Virus record (IMG/VR): IMGVR_UViG_3300033145_001836
Span: 1 to 44,049 of that record
DNA length: 44,049 nucleotides
DNA from: a virus
Direction: 5' to 3' (one strand)
The position numbers were made by a program, and so were the translations under genes. This document shows, piece by piece, positions 1 to 6,517 of this stretch. Below the pieces are notes generated by a model. It was not told the origin of the DNA. It was given only the letters and a program-made list of their open reading frames with translations, and searched no databases. Numbering within the stretch: position 1 is the first letter of the stretch; the number at the start of each line of letters is the position of its first letter.

Positions 1-114
1 AACCTTCCCGCCAAGCAACTTAAACATGTTCACAGTTCTTTCACGGATTGCCTTTGCCAGTTTCTTTTCCGCTGCGACAACATAACCGACTTCTACGAAC
101 ACTTTCTGCTCGTA
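1..114. repeat. Terminal direct repeat, left copy
   Basis: These 114 bases are identical to 43936-44049. A gene runs in frame through the join, so the repeat marks closure of a circular, or circularly permuted, genome of 43,935 bp. It may be only an assembler overlap. It lies inside a coding sequence, so it does not look like a dedicated phage end. Confidence 0.95.
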
Positions 115-393
115 CGCCTTTCGCTGTGCAACTGCACTTCCGAGTACAATATAATCAAGGCAAGTCTTTTCACCAAGCGTACTTACTGCCTCATCTACCG
201 ACTCAGGAACTTGAATGTCAAGATTACTTGCAATAATAACCTTACTAAACTTGACACCCTCTCTGGTTCTTGTGCACTTACCTTTCGTTGCAAGTTCATA
301 ACCTTTGTCCGTGAACAAGTGTAGTTTATCGTCTTCAATAAACCTTGTTACCTCATTCACCTCGTCCTTCTTGTTTCCATAATGTGCTTTCAT
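1..393 (-). CDS. Hypothetical protein, N-terminal 131 codons (gene crosses the contig ends)
   Basis: I do not recognise this protein. The ATG at 393-391 follows an AAAGGA Shine-Dalgarno site, and the frame stays open to base 1. Through the 114-bp terminal repeat it continues at 43840-43935, giving 162 aa in all. The middle (SVDEAVSTLGEKTCLDYIVL) resembles a pattern I associate with small unknown phage proteins, in which a predicted helix with EA..G is followed by an Ala-rich helix; this is weak. It is the second gene of a short minus-strand unit behind the 58-aa gene, and a hairpin terminator follows it. It is transcribed away from the early operon and separately from the late operon. Confidence 0.85.
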   Translation of the reverse strand, partial: MKAHYGNKKDEVNEVTRFIEDDKLHLFTDKGYELATKGKCTRTREGVKFSKVIIASNLDIQVPESVDEAVSTLGEKTCLDYIVLGSAVAQRKAYEQKVFVEVGYVVAAEKKLAKAIRERTVNMFKLLGGKV

Positions 394-434
394 TGGGAAT
401 CCTTTCTTTTCCAATTAGTCTTGGTTTTTGTTAC

Positions 435-611
435 TTAATACCCCAACCACTCTAAAACAGTGTAGACAGGGTAACTTTCACGCTTTCCACAATCCTCATA
501 AAATTCACTAATGGAAACATCATGTTCCATAAGCATATGGATTGCTTGTTCTTGTGATAACCTATAGCTATCGTCTTTCTCGTCAAGTACGTTCCATACT
601 GGTATTAACAT
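435..611 (-). CDS. Small hypothetical protein (58 aa)
   Basis: The ORF starts MLIPVWNVLD and ends VLEWLGY, with an AAAGG ribosome site before the ATG at 611. It is acidic, with no membrane segment or known motif. It is the first gene of the minus-strand unit driven from the promoter at 650-677, and the 162-aa gene follows after 41 bases. Its position at the divergent control region would suit a regulator or early host-takeover protein, but nothing in the sequence proves this. Confidence 0.7.
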   Translation of the reverse strand: MLIPVWNVLDEKDDSYRLSQEQAIHMLMEHDVSISEFYEDCGKRESYPVYTVLEWLGY

Positions 612-649
612 CTTGACCTTTCCTTTTAGGTTTTACCTTAATTAAATAT

Positions 650-677
650 AATATAACATATAGAAACAAAAAGTCAA
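650..677 (-). promoter_or_regulatory. Sigma70-like promoter for the short minus-strand unit
   Basis: On the minus strand TTGACT (677-672) and TATATT (655-650) are separated by 16 bases. The 58-aa gene starts about 40 bases downstream. The -35 context AAAAAAGACTTGACTTT is shared, base for base, with the early promoter at 1656. Confidence 0.7.
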
Positions 678-1568
678 GTCTTTTTTTAACTTTTTAGTAA
701 AAAAATAAAAATAATTTAAATAACCTTTTTCTACTTTACAGCTCTTCCTACTTTACAGCCAGAAAAAAACCTTGCATAAACGCCCCTTAAACGCACAAAC
801 GTTACCCAGTGCATAGTATATGTATAGTAAAAATAAAAGTGCAAAATAAGGGGTGTTTTTACTTAACCTTTTTGTTAATATTAAGGTTATGGTTGTATAC
901 AACATAAGCAAACAGTACAAAGGTTTACACTTATTTTAAGATCGGAGTGGAAAAGGTTTTATCACTATATACTACTAAACCCAAAACATCAGGCTCACAA
1001 TACTGGTATAAATAACTACACTACCCATATTCTCAAATACTGCTTGTTCGTACTTAACTTCAATAAAAACAATCTGTTACCTTCACTGCATTACAATTTC
1101 AGCCCCGCCTTAACTCAATTTTCCTCTTAACTTAAGTATTAACAACCTGTTAAGACGAAACAACAACCAAGCACCTTATTAACTTGCAATGCAATTTTCA
1201 AGCAATCTTCATAACTTGTTATGCTGCATATATTTCCAAGTACTGGAACTGTGATTTTCAACCTTGTATAACTTGTTACCCTGCAACACTTTATGATTTT
1301 CTTGCTGTTTGCTGTACACGTACCCTTTCTTTTATATCTATCTATACGTATTTATATTATAATATTTATATATATTATACTATATATATTATATTATTTA
1401 TTTATTATTAAAAAATAAAAAAACAAAAAAACAAAAAAACCAGCACGCCTGCACCAAACACAAAGAAAATCACATTTCATTGTCTCCCATACACTTACAC
1501 CATTTCAAAAATTACAGTTTCAGTACCTGTATATATATGTCCCACAACACTTTACACCAATCAGGTAA

Positions 1569-1585
1569 AAATTGCATTGCAATTT
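1569..1585. promoter_or_regulatory. Palindrome AAATTGCATTGCAATTT, candidate operator
   Basis: A 17-bp palindrome around a single central base. Its core GCATTGCA recurs at about 1669-1677 inside the spacer of the early promoter, and a variant (TTGCAATGCAATTTTC) lies near 1183. A regulator binding this motif could control early transcription. No protein is identified. Confidence 0.4.
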
Positions 1586-1655
1586 CCTACCAGTTAAACT
1601 GAAAAACCTTCACAACCTTAACAAAAACAGCACTTTACACCAGAACAAAAAAGAC

Positions 1656-1684
1656 TTGACTTTCAATTTGCATTGCATTATATT
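1656..1684 (+). promoter_or_regulatory. Early-operon promoter (sigma70-like)
   Basis: TTGACT at 1656-1661 and TATATT at 1679-1684, 17 bases apart, lie about 70 bases before the first early gene. The spacer contains TTTGCATTGCA, a copy of the palindromic motif found upstream. This is the only strong promoter I see for the plus-strand operon. Confidence 0.75.
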
Positions 1685-1752
1685 ATAACTATACAGAAAA
1701 CAAACACTTAAGCCTCAACATCTAATAAAACCTTCAGATAAGAGGGGTCATC

Positions 1753-1926
1753 ATGAAACGTCATTTTTACACCATCACAGACCACTTAGATGTTATTGAT
1801 AATGGACTTGTTACTGTAAAAAAGGGTAGGTATATCAATGGGAATCCAATTGAAGACTATGGTATGTATATATTAAGTATCGAACCAATCGATGACCCAC
1901 TTAATGACTATATTGAGCACATATAA
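1753..1926 (+). CDS. Small hypothetical protein (57 aa), first early gene
   Basis: The ORF runs from MKRHFYTITD to NDYIEHI. An AGAGGGG ribosome site stands 5 bases before the ATG. It resembles no family I know. It is the first gene after the early promoter, so it should be among the earliest expressed, and the next gene follows 20 bases on. Confidence 0.7.
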   Translation: MKRHFYTITDHLDVIDNGLVTVKKGRYINGNPIEDYGMYILSIEPIDDPLNDYIEHI

Positions 1927-1946
1927 CAAACAAGAAAGGTATCATC

Positions 1947-2309
1947 ATGAGAATTAAGAATGTAACCAGTAAAGAGCTCGAACAAGCCCTAAAAGAAACA
2001 AATAAGCAATTCAAGGATAATGTTACTTGGAATCGCTTTGATAAAAAAGGTAGTCAGTTTATTGTTACCTTAAAGGTAAAAGACTCTAATGGAGCAGGTG
2101 CAAGGCGAGGTTTTCACAATAGACGCAAGTTGATAAGTGCCTGCTGGCATGTTCATGGAACTTTTTTCGATGAACTTCTATCAATAAATGAGAACGCCGT
2201 TATCCTACCTGCTGGTTATAGGATAGATAAAAACGGTGGTAACTGGCAAGATAGGAATATTGGCTCTATTATAAATCCAATGTACTTTAGTGAAGCTTGT
2301 GATTGTTAA
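1947..2309 (+). CDS. Conserved-type phage hypothetical protein (120 aa)
   Basis: A basic N-terminal half with a predicted helix (SKELEQALKE) and strands (SQFIVTLKVKD) is followed by a Trp/Cys/His-rich stretch, SACWHVHGTFFDELL. This layout recalls an uncharacterised protein found in many phages; that is memory of a pattern, not a search. There is no catalytic motif I can name. An AGAAAGG ribosome site precedes the ATG. It lies second in the early operon. Confidence 0.75.
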   Translation: MRIKNVTSKELEQALKETNKQFKDNVTWNRFDKKGSQFIVTLKVKDSNGAGARRGFHNRRKLISACWHVHGTFFDELLSINENAVILPAGYRIDKNGGNWQDRNIGSIINPMYFSEACDC

Positions 2310-2334
2310 GTAAACCCAACAAGAAGGACTTGAA

Positions 2335-2793
2335 ATGAAAAATCTAAAAAGAACACGCTATTATACAATGAATAGCTGGAACTTATCAACAGCTCCTGCG
2401 TATAATCTAAAAGTTTACAATGTAATAAGTAACGAGTTACAAGACAAGGTCTATGAACTAATGAATTGTGAAAACTTCTATGATGAGATTAACTTACTCA
2501 AGAATGACTTTGACGCCGAGCATAACTACAAATGGCAAGCGGGATTTAATGGTCGTTCTGGTGGTTATCTGGTGTTATATCGTGGTGGTAAATACGAAAG
2601 TGGTCGAGTATATTTATATCCCGCCAAGCATATTGAGGACTCAGAAGTACCAGTAAAGGTAAAGAAAGCATTCAGACAATTAGCTATTAATATCGTGAAA
2701 AGCATCGAGCGTATGGCTAAAGAATCCACTGTAATTACACATGAATATCAAACAACACAAAGTGTGCAGTTAATAACATCACCAATGGTTTAA
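2335..2793 (+). CDS. Conserved-type phage hypothetical protein (152 aa)
   Basis: The middle contains WQAGFNGRSGGYLVLYRGG, a motif I associate with an uncharacterised family of small phage early proteins. No enzyme signature or membrane segment is visible. A predicted helix follows (VKKAFRQLAINIVKSIERMA). The AGAAGGA ribosome site before the ATG and tight spacing to its neighbours place it in the early operon. Confidence 0.75.
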   Translation: MKNLKRTRYYTMNSWNLSTAPAYNLKVYNVISNELQDKVYELMNCENFYDEINLLKNDFDAEHNYKWQAGFNGRSGGYLVLYRGGKYESGRVYLYPAKHIEDSEVPVKVKKAFRQLAINIVKSIERMAKESTVITHEYQTTQSVQLITSPMV

Positions 2794-2833
2794 CATCTTA
2801 ACACTAAAAGGAGGTGAAAAGGAACTAAACAAA

Positions 2834-3166
2834 ATGAAAACTATACTTGAGGATTTAAACCGCAAACCAAAGTTAAAACTAAAGCCTACTTTGGAAAGTC
2901 AAGACCATGACACGCTTATGGCTTATGCTTATCATAAGCCAGAAGATTATTCAAAGGTAAAAACTCTCGAACTAATAGACTTGTTTATCGCAAGCAGAAG
3001 AAGAGAGGAAAAGCTAAAAATCAAATACCTTGAATTAGATAACTACCATGCGGTTGGTATAACATGGATAACTCTTTTAATCTTAAAAGAAGACCTTTCT
3101 GCTATCAGGAAAGAACTACACAAGAGGTTGTTTCATAAAACTACTTCTAAAAAGAGAACAAAATAA
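2834..3166 (+). CDS. Hypothetical basic protein (110 aa)
   Basis: A Lys/Arg-rich, mostly helical protein with no recognised motif. Its C-terminal region (DLSAIRKELHKRLFHK) is strongly basic, so nucleic-acid binding is possible but unproven. AAAGGAGGTG lies 16 bases or so before the ATG at 2834, with GGAAC closer. It belongs to the early operon. Confidence 0.65.
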   Translation: MKTILEDLNRKPKLKLKPTLESQDHDTLMAYAYHKPEDYSKVKTLELIDLFIASRRREEKLKIKYLELDNYHAVGITWITLLILKEDLSAIRKELHKRLFHKTTSKKRTK

Positions 3167-3197
3167 CGTTATCGATAGAAGAAGGAGGTTGAAAGTA

Positions 3198-3350
3198 ATG
3201 TTATCAGTAGAGATTTATTTCAGGGACTTATCCCCTGAAGGTAAGAAAAAGGTCTTACATGAATTACAAACGTCGGAGGAAGACGAAAACTGGAATTATC
3301 AACCTCTTGCCATCGTTGACAGGGAAGAAGGATTAGAAGAAGAGGATTAG
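3198..3350 (+). CDS. Small acidic hypothetical protein (50 aa)
   Basis: The ORF runs from MLSVEIYFRD to EGLEEED, preceded by GAAGGAGG and an 8-base spacer. The C-terminus is very acidic. The start SVEIYFRDLSPEGKKKVL is a plausible strand-then-helix fold. Function unknown. Confidence 0.65.
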   Translation: MLSVEIYFRDLSPEGKKKVLHELQTSEEDENWNYQPLAIVDREEGLEEED

Positions 3351-3374
3351 AAACATTAAGGAGGTGAATTAAAA

Positions 3375-3644
3375 ATGAAGTTAAGCATGAAAAATGCAAG
3401 GGAATCTCTACAGAGAGGAGAAATTCCTGATATGAAAAGTCGTTATCTTGGCGACCCCTTTTTAAAGATTCAAGATGAGATTGATAATGTTACCTTGACT
3501 TATCTACAAGAGCTTTGCATAATAGCTTTAGGTAATAAAGAAAAAGCACTAATTAATTGGGATGCAAAGGCAGCCTCTGAAGTCATAAATAAAGCTATAG
3601 AGGTTATCCAAGAATCTTATGGTATAAAAATTGTTTATCCATAA
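3375..3644 (+). CDS. Hypothetical protein (89 aa)
   Basis: An AAGGAGGTG ribosome site precedes the ATG. The protein is predicted to be mainly helical, with no motif I recognise and no membrane segment. It lies in the run of small early genes, 24 bases behind the 50-aa gene. Confidence 0.65.
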   Translation: MKLSMKNARESLQRGEIPDMKSRYLGDPFLKIQDEIDNVTLTYLQELCIIALGNKEKALINWDAKAASEVINKAIEVIQESYGIKIVYP

Positions 3645-3659
3645 AGGAGGTGAATTAAA

Positions 3660-3806
3660 ATATTATTTCTAAAGATATACAGTTCAAATAATGTTTTTAT
3701 CGGTGAGATACCTTTTAGGGTCAAAGATAAACCCAAGATGCTCCGTATTAAAGCGGAATTAGAAAGACTCAGGTTTAGGATATCTTTCCAGAGTGAAAAA
3801 AACTAA
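3660..3806 (+). CDS. Small hypothetical protein (48 codons) with no ATG/GTG/TTG start
   Basis: A full AAAGGAGGTGAATTAAAA leader, the same string that precedes the ATG at 3375, is followed here by ATA TTA TTT CTA. The frame is open to TAA at 3804, and the product (LFLKIYSSNNVFIGEIPFRV...) looks like real protein. The most likely start is the rare codon ATA at 3660. Otherwise the start codon has been lost by mutation. The only in-frame ATG is at codon 27, too late to be useful. Confidence 0.5.
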   Translation: MLFLKIYSSNNVFIGEIPFRVKDKPKMLRIKAELERLRFRISFQSEKN

Positions 3807-3830
3807 CTGTTTAGAGGGTAAACAGTTAAA
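3802..3830. promoter_or_regulatory. 29-bp dyad, copy 1 (14-1-14)
   Basis: Left arm ACTAACTGTTTAGA, centre G, right arm GGTAAACAGTTAAA. The inner ten positions of the arms (TAACTGTTTA/TAAACAGTTA) are perfectly complementary. It lies at and just past a stop codon in the early operon and shares architecture and consensus with copies at 16718, 29618 and 37975. Confidence 0.65.
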
Positions 3831-3860
3831 AAACCAAGACAGAAAAGAGGTGAATTAAGA

Positions 3861-4058
3861 ATGACACATATACAATGTAAAGGTAAGAATGGCTTTTTTA
3901 TATACAAATCAGCAGAGTCTTATTCTTATCAGGACTTTGCGAACATCAGTATTTATTCAAGGAGAAAAGGTAGAGAAGCTCCTATCGTAATTCAAGGAGG
4001 TAAAAAAGCTATCATTGAACTCCTTGAAGAAATCCTTCTTAACATACGCAAGTCTTAA
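3861..4058 (+). CDS. Small basic hypothetical protein (65 aa)
   Basis: Preceded by AAAGAGGTG with a 9-base spacer. The protein shows alternating strands, then a C-terminal helix (KAIIELLEEILLNIRKS). No family recognised. Confidence 0.65.
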   Translation: MTHIQCKGKNGFFIYKSAESYSYQDFANISIYSRRKGREAPIVIQGGKKAIIELLEEILLNIRKS

Positions 4059-4081
4059 AAACATCAAAAAAGGATACCATA

Positions 4082-4246
4082 ATGTATATGTCGAAAAGAG
4101 CAATAAGGGAAAAGATGAAAGCAGCAAGAGAAGCACTTGAAAAGGCAGGAGAGCTTCAGCTAATGGATAACAAGCAAACGATTGCCGTCGAGGACATCTT
4201 CTCATTACTAAACCTAATAATAGAACATAGGATTGAGATAAAATAA
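4082..4246 (+). CDS. Small helical hypothetical protein (54 aa)
   Basis: The ORF runs from MYMSKRAIRE to IIEHRIEIK, with AAAGG ten bases before the ATG. It is predicted to be entirely helical, Lys/Glu-rich and possibly a short coiled coil. Function unknown. Confidence 0.6.
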   Translation: MYMSKRAIREKMKAAREALEKAGELQLMDNKQTIAVEDIFSLLNLIIEHRIEIK

Positions 4247-4260
4247 GGAGGAGAAAAGAA

Positions 4261-4539
4261 ATGAGAACTCTACAAGAGGAAACAGCAACTGCGACAGGTG
4301 CAATCCCTAAAGCTATTGAGATGCTTTCTTCCTTAAATTCTGATGAACTCAGAGGTACAATACTGGAAATAACAGAGAAAGATGAAAGAATGTTTTTCAT
4401 AACCCTTTCCCATATTGATGAAGATGACTTGAAGGAATGCATCGATAATGCTTATGACGAAGGTCATGAAGACGGATACCAAGAAGCATCAATGGAATTA
4501 GCCACAAGAATTCATAGATTAGCTGATAATATTTATTAA
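4261..4539 (+). CDS. Acidic hypothetical protein (92 aa)
   Basis: The ATG follows AAGGAGGAGAAAAGA. The protein is acidic and helical, with a His/Asp/Glu-rich stretch (CIDNAYDEGHEDGYQEA). Such acidic early proteins are sometimes DNA mimics or inhibitors of host enzymes, but nothing here demonstrates that. Confidence 0.65.
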   Translation: MRTLQEETATATGAIPKAIEMLSSLNSDELRGTILEITEKDERMFFITLSHIDEDDLKECIDNAYDEGHEDGYQEASMELATRIHRLADNIY

Positions 4540-4550
4540 GGTTGTTAAAA

Positions 4551-4757
4551 GTGAGCTTAATAAGAGTTGAACTAACATTTGCTGTAATAGGACTCACCGT
4601 AGTCAGAAATAGGATAAAGAGTGCTCCTCCAATAGCACGTAGATGGATTGGTGAGCATTATTCAAAGTTCTATCTCTACTATGAAAGAAAAGGACAGTTG
4701 GTATCTACTCAAAGGCTTAGAAATGCTGGAGAGCAGACCAGCTGTCTCCTTGATTAA
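4551..4757 (+). CDS. Small basic hypothetical protein (68 aa, GTG start)
   Basis: I place the start at GTG 4551 because AAGG lies about 10 bases upstream. The alternative TTG at 4542 is too close to that site. The N-terminal stretch (LTFAVIGLTVV) is hydrophobic but short, and the rest is Arg/Lys-rich. Function unknown; a small membrane-associated protein is possible. Confidence 0.5.
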   Translation: MSLIRVELTFAVIGLTVVRNRIKSAPPIARRWIGEHYSKFYLYYERKGQLVSTQRLRNAGEQTSCLLD

Positions 4758-4771
4758 GAAAGGATAAGAAA

Positions 4772-4948
4772 ATGACAAGCAAGAAATTAAAATTTGTACT
4801 TCACTCAGTTAAGAAGAATTCGATACGTTATGCTAACGAACAATATAGAATGTCAATTTATGTCATGAACAAGGTTCTTGATGAAATAGCAGACCGTGAA
4901 GAAGAAGGTACATTGGATGAAATATTTGTAACCTTTAGCTCATCGTAA
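4772..4948 (+). CDS. Small hypothetical protein (58 aa)
   Basis: The ORF runs from MTSKKLKFVL to IFVTFSSS, with AAAGGA nine bases upstream. It has a basic first half and an acidic second half, and no motif I recognise. Confidence 0.6.
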   Translation: MTSKKLKFVLHSVKKNSIRYANEQYRMSIYVMNKVLDEIADREEEGTLDEIFVTFSSS

Positions 4949-4958
4949 GGAGTAGGAA

Positions 4959-5057
4959 ATGATGGAAGTTTGGATATTGGAGGCGATTCAATGCAATTTG
5001 TTGCTTATTATAGCTTTTCTAATATTTTTACATCCAATAATGCGGAGAGATAAATAG
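4959..5057 (+). CDS. Micro membrane protein (32 aa)
   Basis: The ATG at 4959 follows AAGGAGTAGGAA. The peptide has one hydrophobic segment (NLLLIIAFLIFL), then a basic tail (MRRDK), so it would insert with the tail inside. Its stop codon overlaps the start of the structured RNA region. Confidence 0.5.
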   Translation: MMEVWILEAIQCNLLLIIAFLIFLHPIMRRDK

Positions 5058-5058
5058 T

Positions 5059-5146
5059 GCAGGGCTGCTACTAAAAAACGAGTGCTGGTATTCGTGCAGG
5101 ATATATAGTTCCAGTGTACACAAAACTAAAATCCTGTCAGCCCTGC
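5059..5146 (+). ncRNA. Candidate structured RNA, three-way junction
   Basis: A closing helix GCAGGGCTG (5059-5067) pairs perfectly with CAGCCCTGC (5138-5146). Inside, 5078-5084 pairs with 5089-5095 (7 bp with two G-U pairs) around the loop CTGG. 5096-5102 pairs with 5131-5137, then 5106-5110 with 5124-5128. The 13-base apical loop contains the self-complementary GTGTACAC. The helices abut without spacers on the 3' side; a 10-base A-rich linker joins the first two. It fills an otherwise gene-free gap in the early operon. I recognise no known RNA class, and it has no tRNA fold and no U-tract of a terminator. Confidence 0.6.
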
Positions 5147-5162
5147 TTTAAAAAAGGAAAAA

Positions 5163-5393
5163 ATGATGAACGACGAAGAACGAACAATTTACGAATGGCA
5201 GTATGGAGCAATGGGCGATTTTAGAAAAGCTTTAATGTTAGCTATTTGCCGAGCAGATGAAAACAACATTGAACTCCTGAGACTCGGTTTTCCAATTGAG
5301 GTAAATGGATATGTAAAATTTCACTCTGTGTCTGGATGGTGGCAAAAAGTGCAGGAAAAGGCAAAAAAGTTGGGCTGGCGTACTGATATATAG
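5163..5393 (+). CDS. Hypothetical protein (76 aa)
   Basis: AAAAGGAAAA precedes two ATGs at 5163 and 5166. The sequence YEWQYGAMGDFRKALMLAI and the later LRLGFPIEVNGY recall an uncharacterised phage protein type with a Trp-rich helix. No catalytic motif. It directly follows the structured RNA, so its translation could be affected by that fold. Confidence 0.65.
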   Translation: MMNDEERTIYEWQYGAMGDFRKALMLAICRADENNIELLRLGFPIEVNGYVKFHSVSGWWQKVQEKAKKLGWRTDI

Positions 5394-5410
5394 CAAAAAA
5401 GGAGTAAACC

Positions 5411-5887
5411 ATGCAAACAGAAATAGAGTTACGCTTGTTGGAAGAGGATGATAAAAATCCATCTGGCTTCAAAATCGTTGGGCAAATAACGATAGAAGAT
5501 GGCTGTCTTGGTGTGAGTCCCTGGATATTTAAAAAGGGAGGTACGGAGAAAGCACGTAAGAAGGGGCTAAATTTTTCTCTGTTTTCTAACCATTGTCCTC
5601 AATTCGATGCTATTGAGCTTGGTATCAAAGTTGGTGATGAATGGTGGTTTGAAGGAGATATAATCAAACATTTCATGATAGATAATAATAAAAAACACAT
5701 CATATTTTATATGTTGGAATATAGAGAAGGTGTATTGTGGATTACAAATAGGTATGTCCCAGCAAGTCATACAACAACAGCAAAAGAATTGGGTGATGTG
5801 TACAGAGAGAAAGGAATAATTGTAGATATGTACAAACGTATTGGTAATATTCATGAAGGGAAGGAATCATGGGTAACCCTATTTTAA
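5411..5887 (+). CDS. Hypothetical protein with YopX-like features (158 aa)
   Basis: The segment GDEWWFEGDIIKHF resembles the 'YEGDII' strand of YopX-like phage proteins, which are small beta-barrel proteins of unknown function. The length (158 aa) fits that family's range. The remainder is strand-rich, with no catalytic motif. AAAAAGGAG precedes the ATG. The YopX link rests on one motif and is weak. Confidence 0.6.
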   Translation: MQTEIELRLLEEDDKNPSGFKIVGQITIEDGCLGVSPWIFKKGGTEKARKKGLNFSLFSNHCPQFDAIELGIKVGDEWWFEGDIIKHFMIDNNKKHIIFYMLEYREGVLWITNRYVPASHTTTAKELGDVYREKGIIVDMYKRIGNIHEGKESWVTLF

Positions 5888-5901
5888 GAAAGGAGTAAAC
5901 G

Positions 5902-5958
5902 ATGGCAAGGTCAGTAAATGAAGTATCTGTAATGGAATTATTAAAACATTTGAGGTGA
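5902..5958 (+). CDS. Possible 18-aa leader/micro-ORF
   Basis: ATG at 5902 follows a perfect AAAGGAG at 6-base spacing and encodes MARSVNEVSVMELLKHLR before TGA. The stop lies 3 bases before the next ATG (5962), whose only ribosome site is GAGGTGAGAG within this ORF. It could couple translation or be a truncated gene. Confidence 0.35.
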   Translation: MARSVNEVSVMELLKHLR

Positions 5959-5961
5959 GAG

Positions 5962-6198
5962 ATGACAGTTTATAGAGCCTATTGCTTAATTGAGGATTTA
6001 GGTTCATACCAAGAATTTTACCGTTCTCCTTGGTATATAAGCAAAGAATTGGCACAAGAATTTATTAACAAAAATGGGATAAAATCTGGGAAATGCGACG
6101 GGGAATGGGAAATTCAGAGCATGCAGATAGAAGAAATAGTAGAAGATATTAGTGATATAGAGGATTACGGAGCATATCATGAGTTTGATTCAGAGTAG
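5962..6198 (+). CDS. Acidic hypothetical protein (78 aa)
   Basis: Preceded by GAGGTGAGAG. A strand-rich start (TVYRAYCLIEDL) leads to an acidic C-terminus (EEIVEDISDIEDYGAYHEF). No family recognised. Confidence 0.65.
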   Translation: MTVYRAYCLIEDLGSYQEFYRSPWYISKELAQEFINKNGIKSGKCDGEWEIQSMQIEEIVEDISDIEDYGAYHEFDSE

Positions 6199-6210
6199 AA
6201 GGGGTGAGAG

Positions 6211-6408
6211 ATGAATAAATACAATCCGAAAGCAAAGTGTCCGAAATGCGGTTATAAAGATATCAATGGTGTATACCGCAAAAAAGGTGATTGGTGTGTT
6301 TATCATGGCTATTATCAAAAGATGAACAAGTCTGTTATTGAAAGAATTTGCAAATACTGTGGATATTATTGGGATGAAATTCCACTTGATGAGGGTAAAG
6401 ATGAATAA
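6211..6408 (+). CDS. Small zinc-ribbon protein (65 aa)
   Basis: Two CxxC knuckles, CPKCGY near residue 10 and CKYCGY near residue 48, fit a zinc ribbon that coordinates one zinc ion. An additional Cys/His pair lies between them (DWCVYHGYY). Zinc ribbons in phage early regions usually bind nucleic acid or polymerase subunits; the target here is unknown. The stop overlaps the following ORF by 8 bases. Confidence 0.75.
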   Translation: MNKYNPKAKCPKCGYKDINGVYRKKGDWCVYHGYYQKMNKSVIERICKYCGYYWDEIPLDEGKDE

Positions 6409-6517
6409 ACTAATAGTAACAAACCTTGAAGCTGAGCAGGTTAAAACAGAGGTATCAGGTTATGATTATACAGATAATGTTCGTGATTTAGCATTTGAAA
6501 AAGGAGCAAGGAGTTGA
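6401..6517 (+). CDS. Small hypothetical protein (38 aa)
   Basis: ATG at 6401 overlaps the end of the zinc-ribbon gene, with GAGGGTAAAG just upstream as the ribosome site. The product (MNKLIVTNLE...KGARS) is too short to place. The next gene starts at TTG inside its last codons. Confidence 0.5.
   Translation: MNKLIVTNLEAEQVKTEVSGYDYTDNVRDLAFEKGARS

Larger units (their letters stand above)
612..1752. other. Long noncoding control region, candidate replication origin
   Basis: About 1.1 kb without a convincing gene, between divergent transcription units. It contains an extreme A+T tract at about 1330-1440 ending in repeated A7C units. A dyad TAACCTT/AAGGTTA lies at 864-889. Short repeats are common: CTACTTTACAGC twice near 730-760; CACTTTACACCA near 1549 and 1632; TAACTTGTTA followed by CTGCA near 1210 and 1267; and TGCAWTGCA-type motifs near 1185, 1573 and 1670. 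Two divergent sigma70-like promoters sit at its edges. Repeats flanking an AT-rich tract are typical of replication origins; the assignment is inference. Confidence 0.55.

Noticed and set aside
1184-1411. Open frame of 75 codons in the control region
   Set aside because: It has no ribosome site, runs into the pure A+T tract, and its composition (Tyr/Ile/Leu runs) reflects base content rather than protein.
3804-3828. Dyad copy 1 as an intrinsic terminator
   Set aside because: On the transcribed (plus) strand it is followed by A residues, not T, and the stem is AT-rich and weak.
5059-5146. Possible tRNA in the structured region
   Set aside because: The closing helix is 9 bp, no anticodon arm or T-arm with TTC can be placed, and the loops do not fit a cloverleaf.
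5059-5146. Hammerhead ribozyme
   Set aside because: The junction lacks CUGAUGA and GAAA core sequences.
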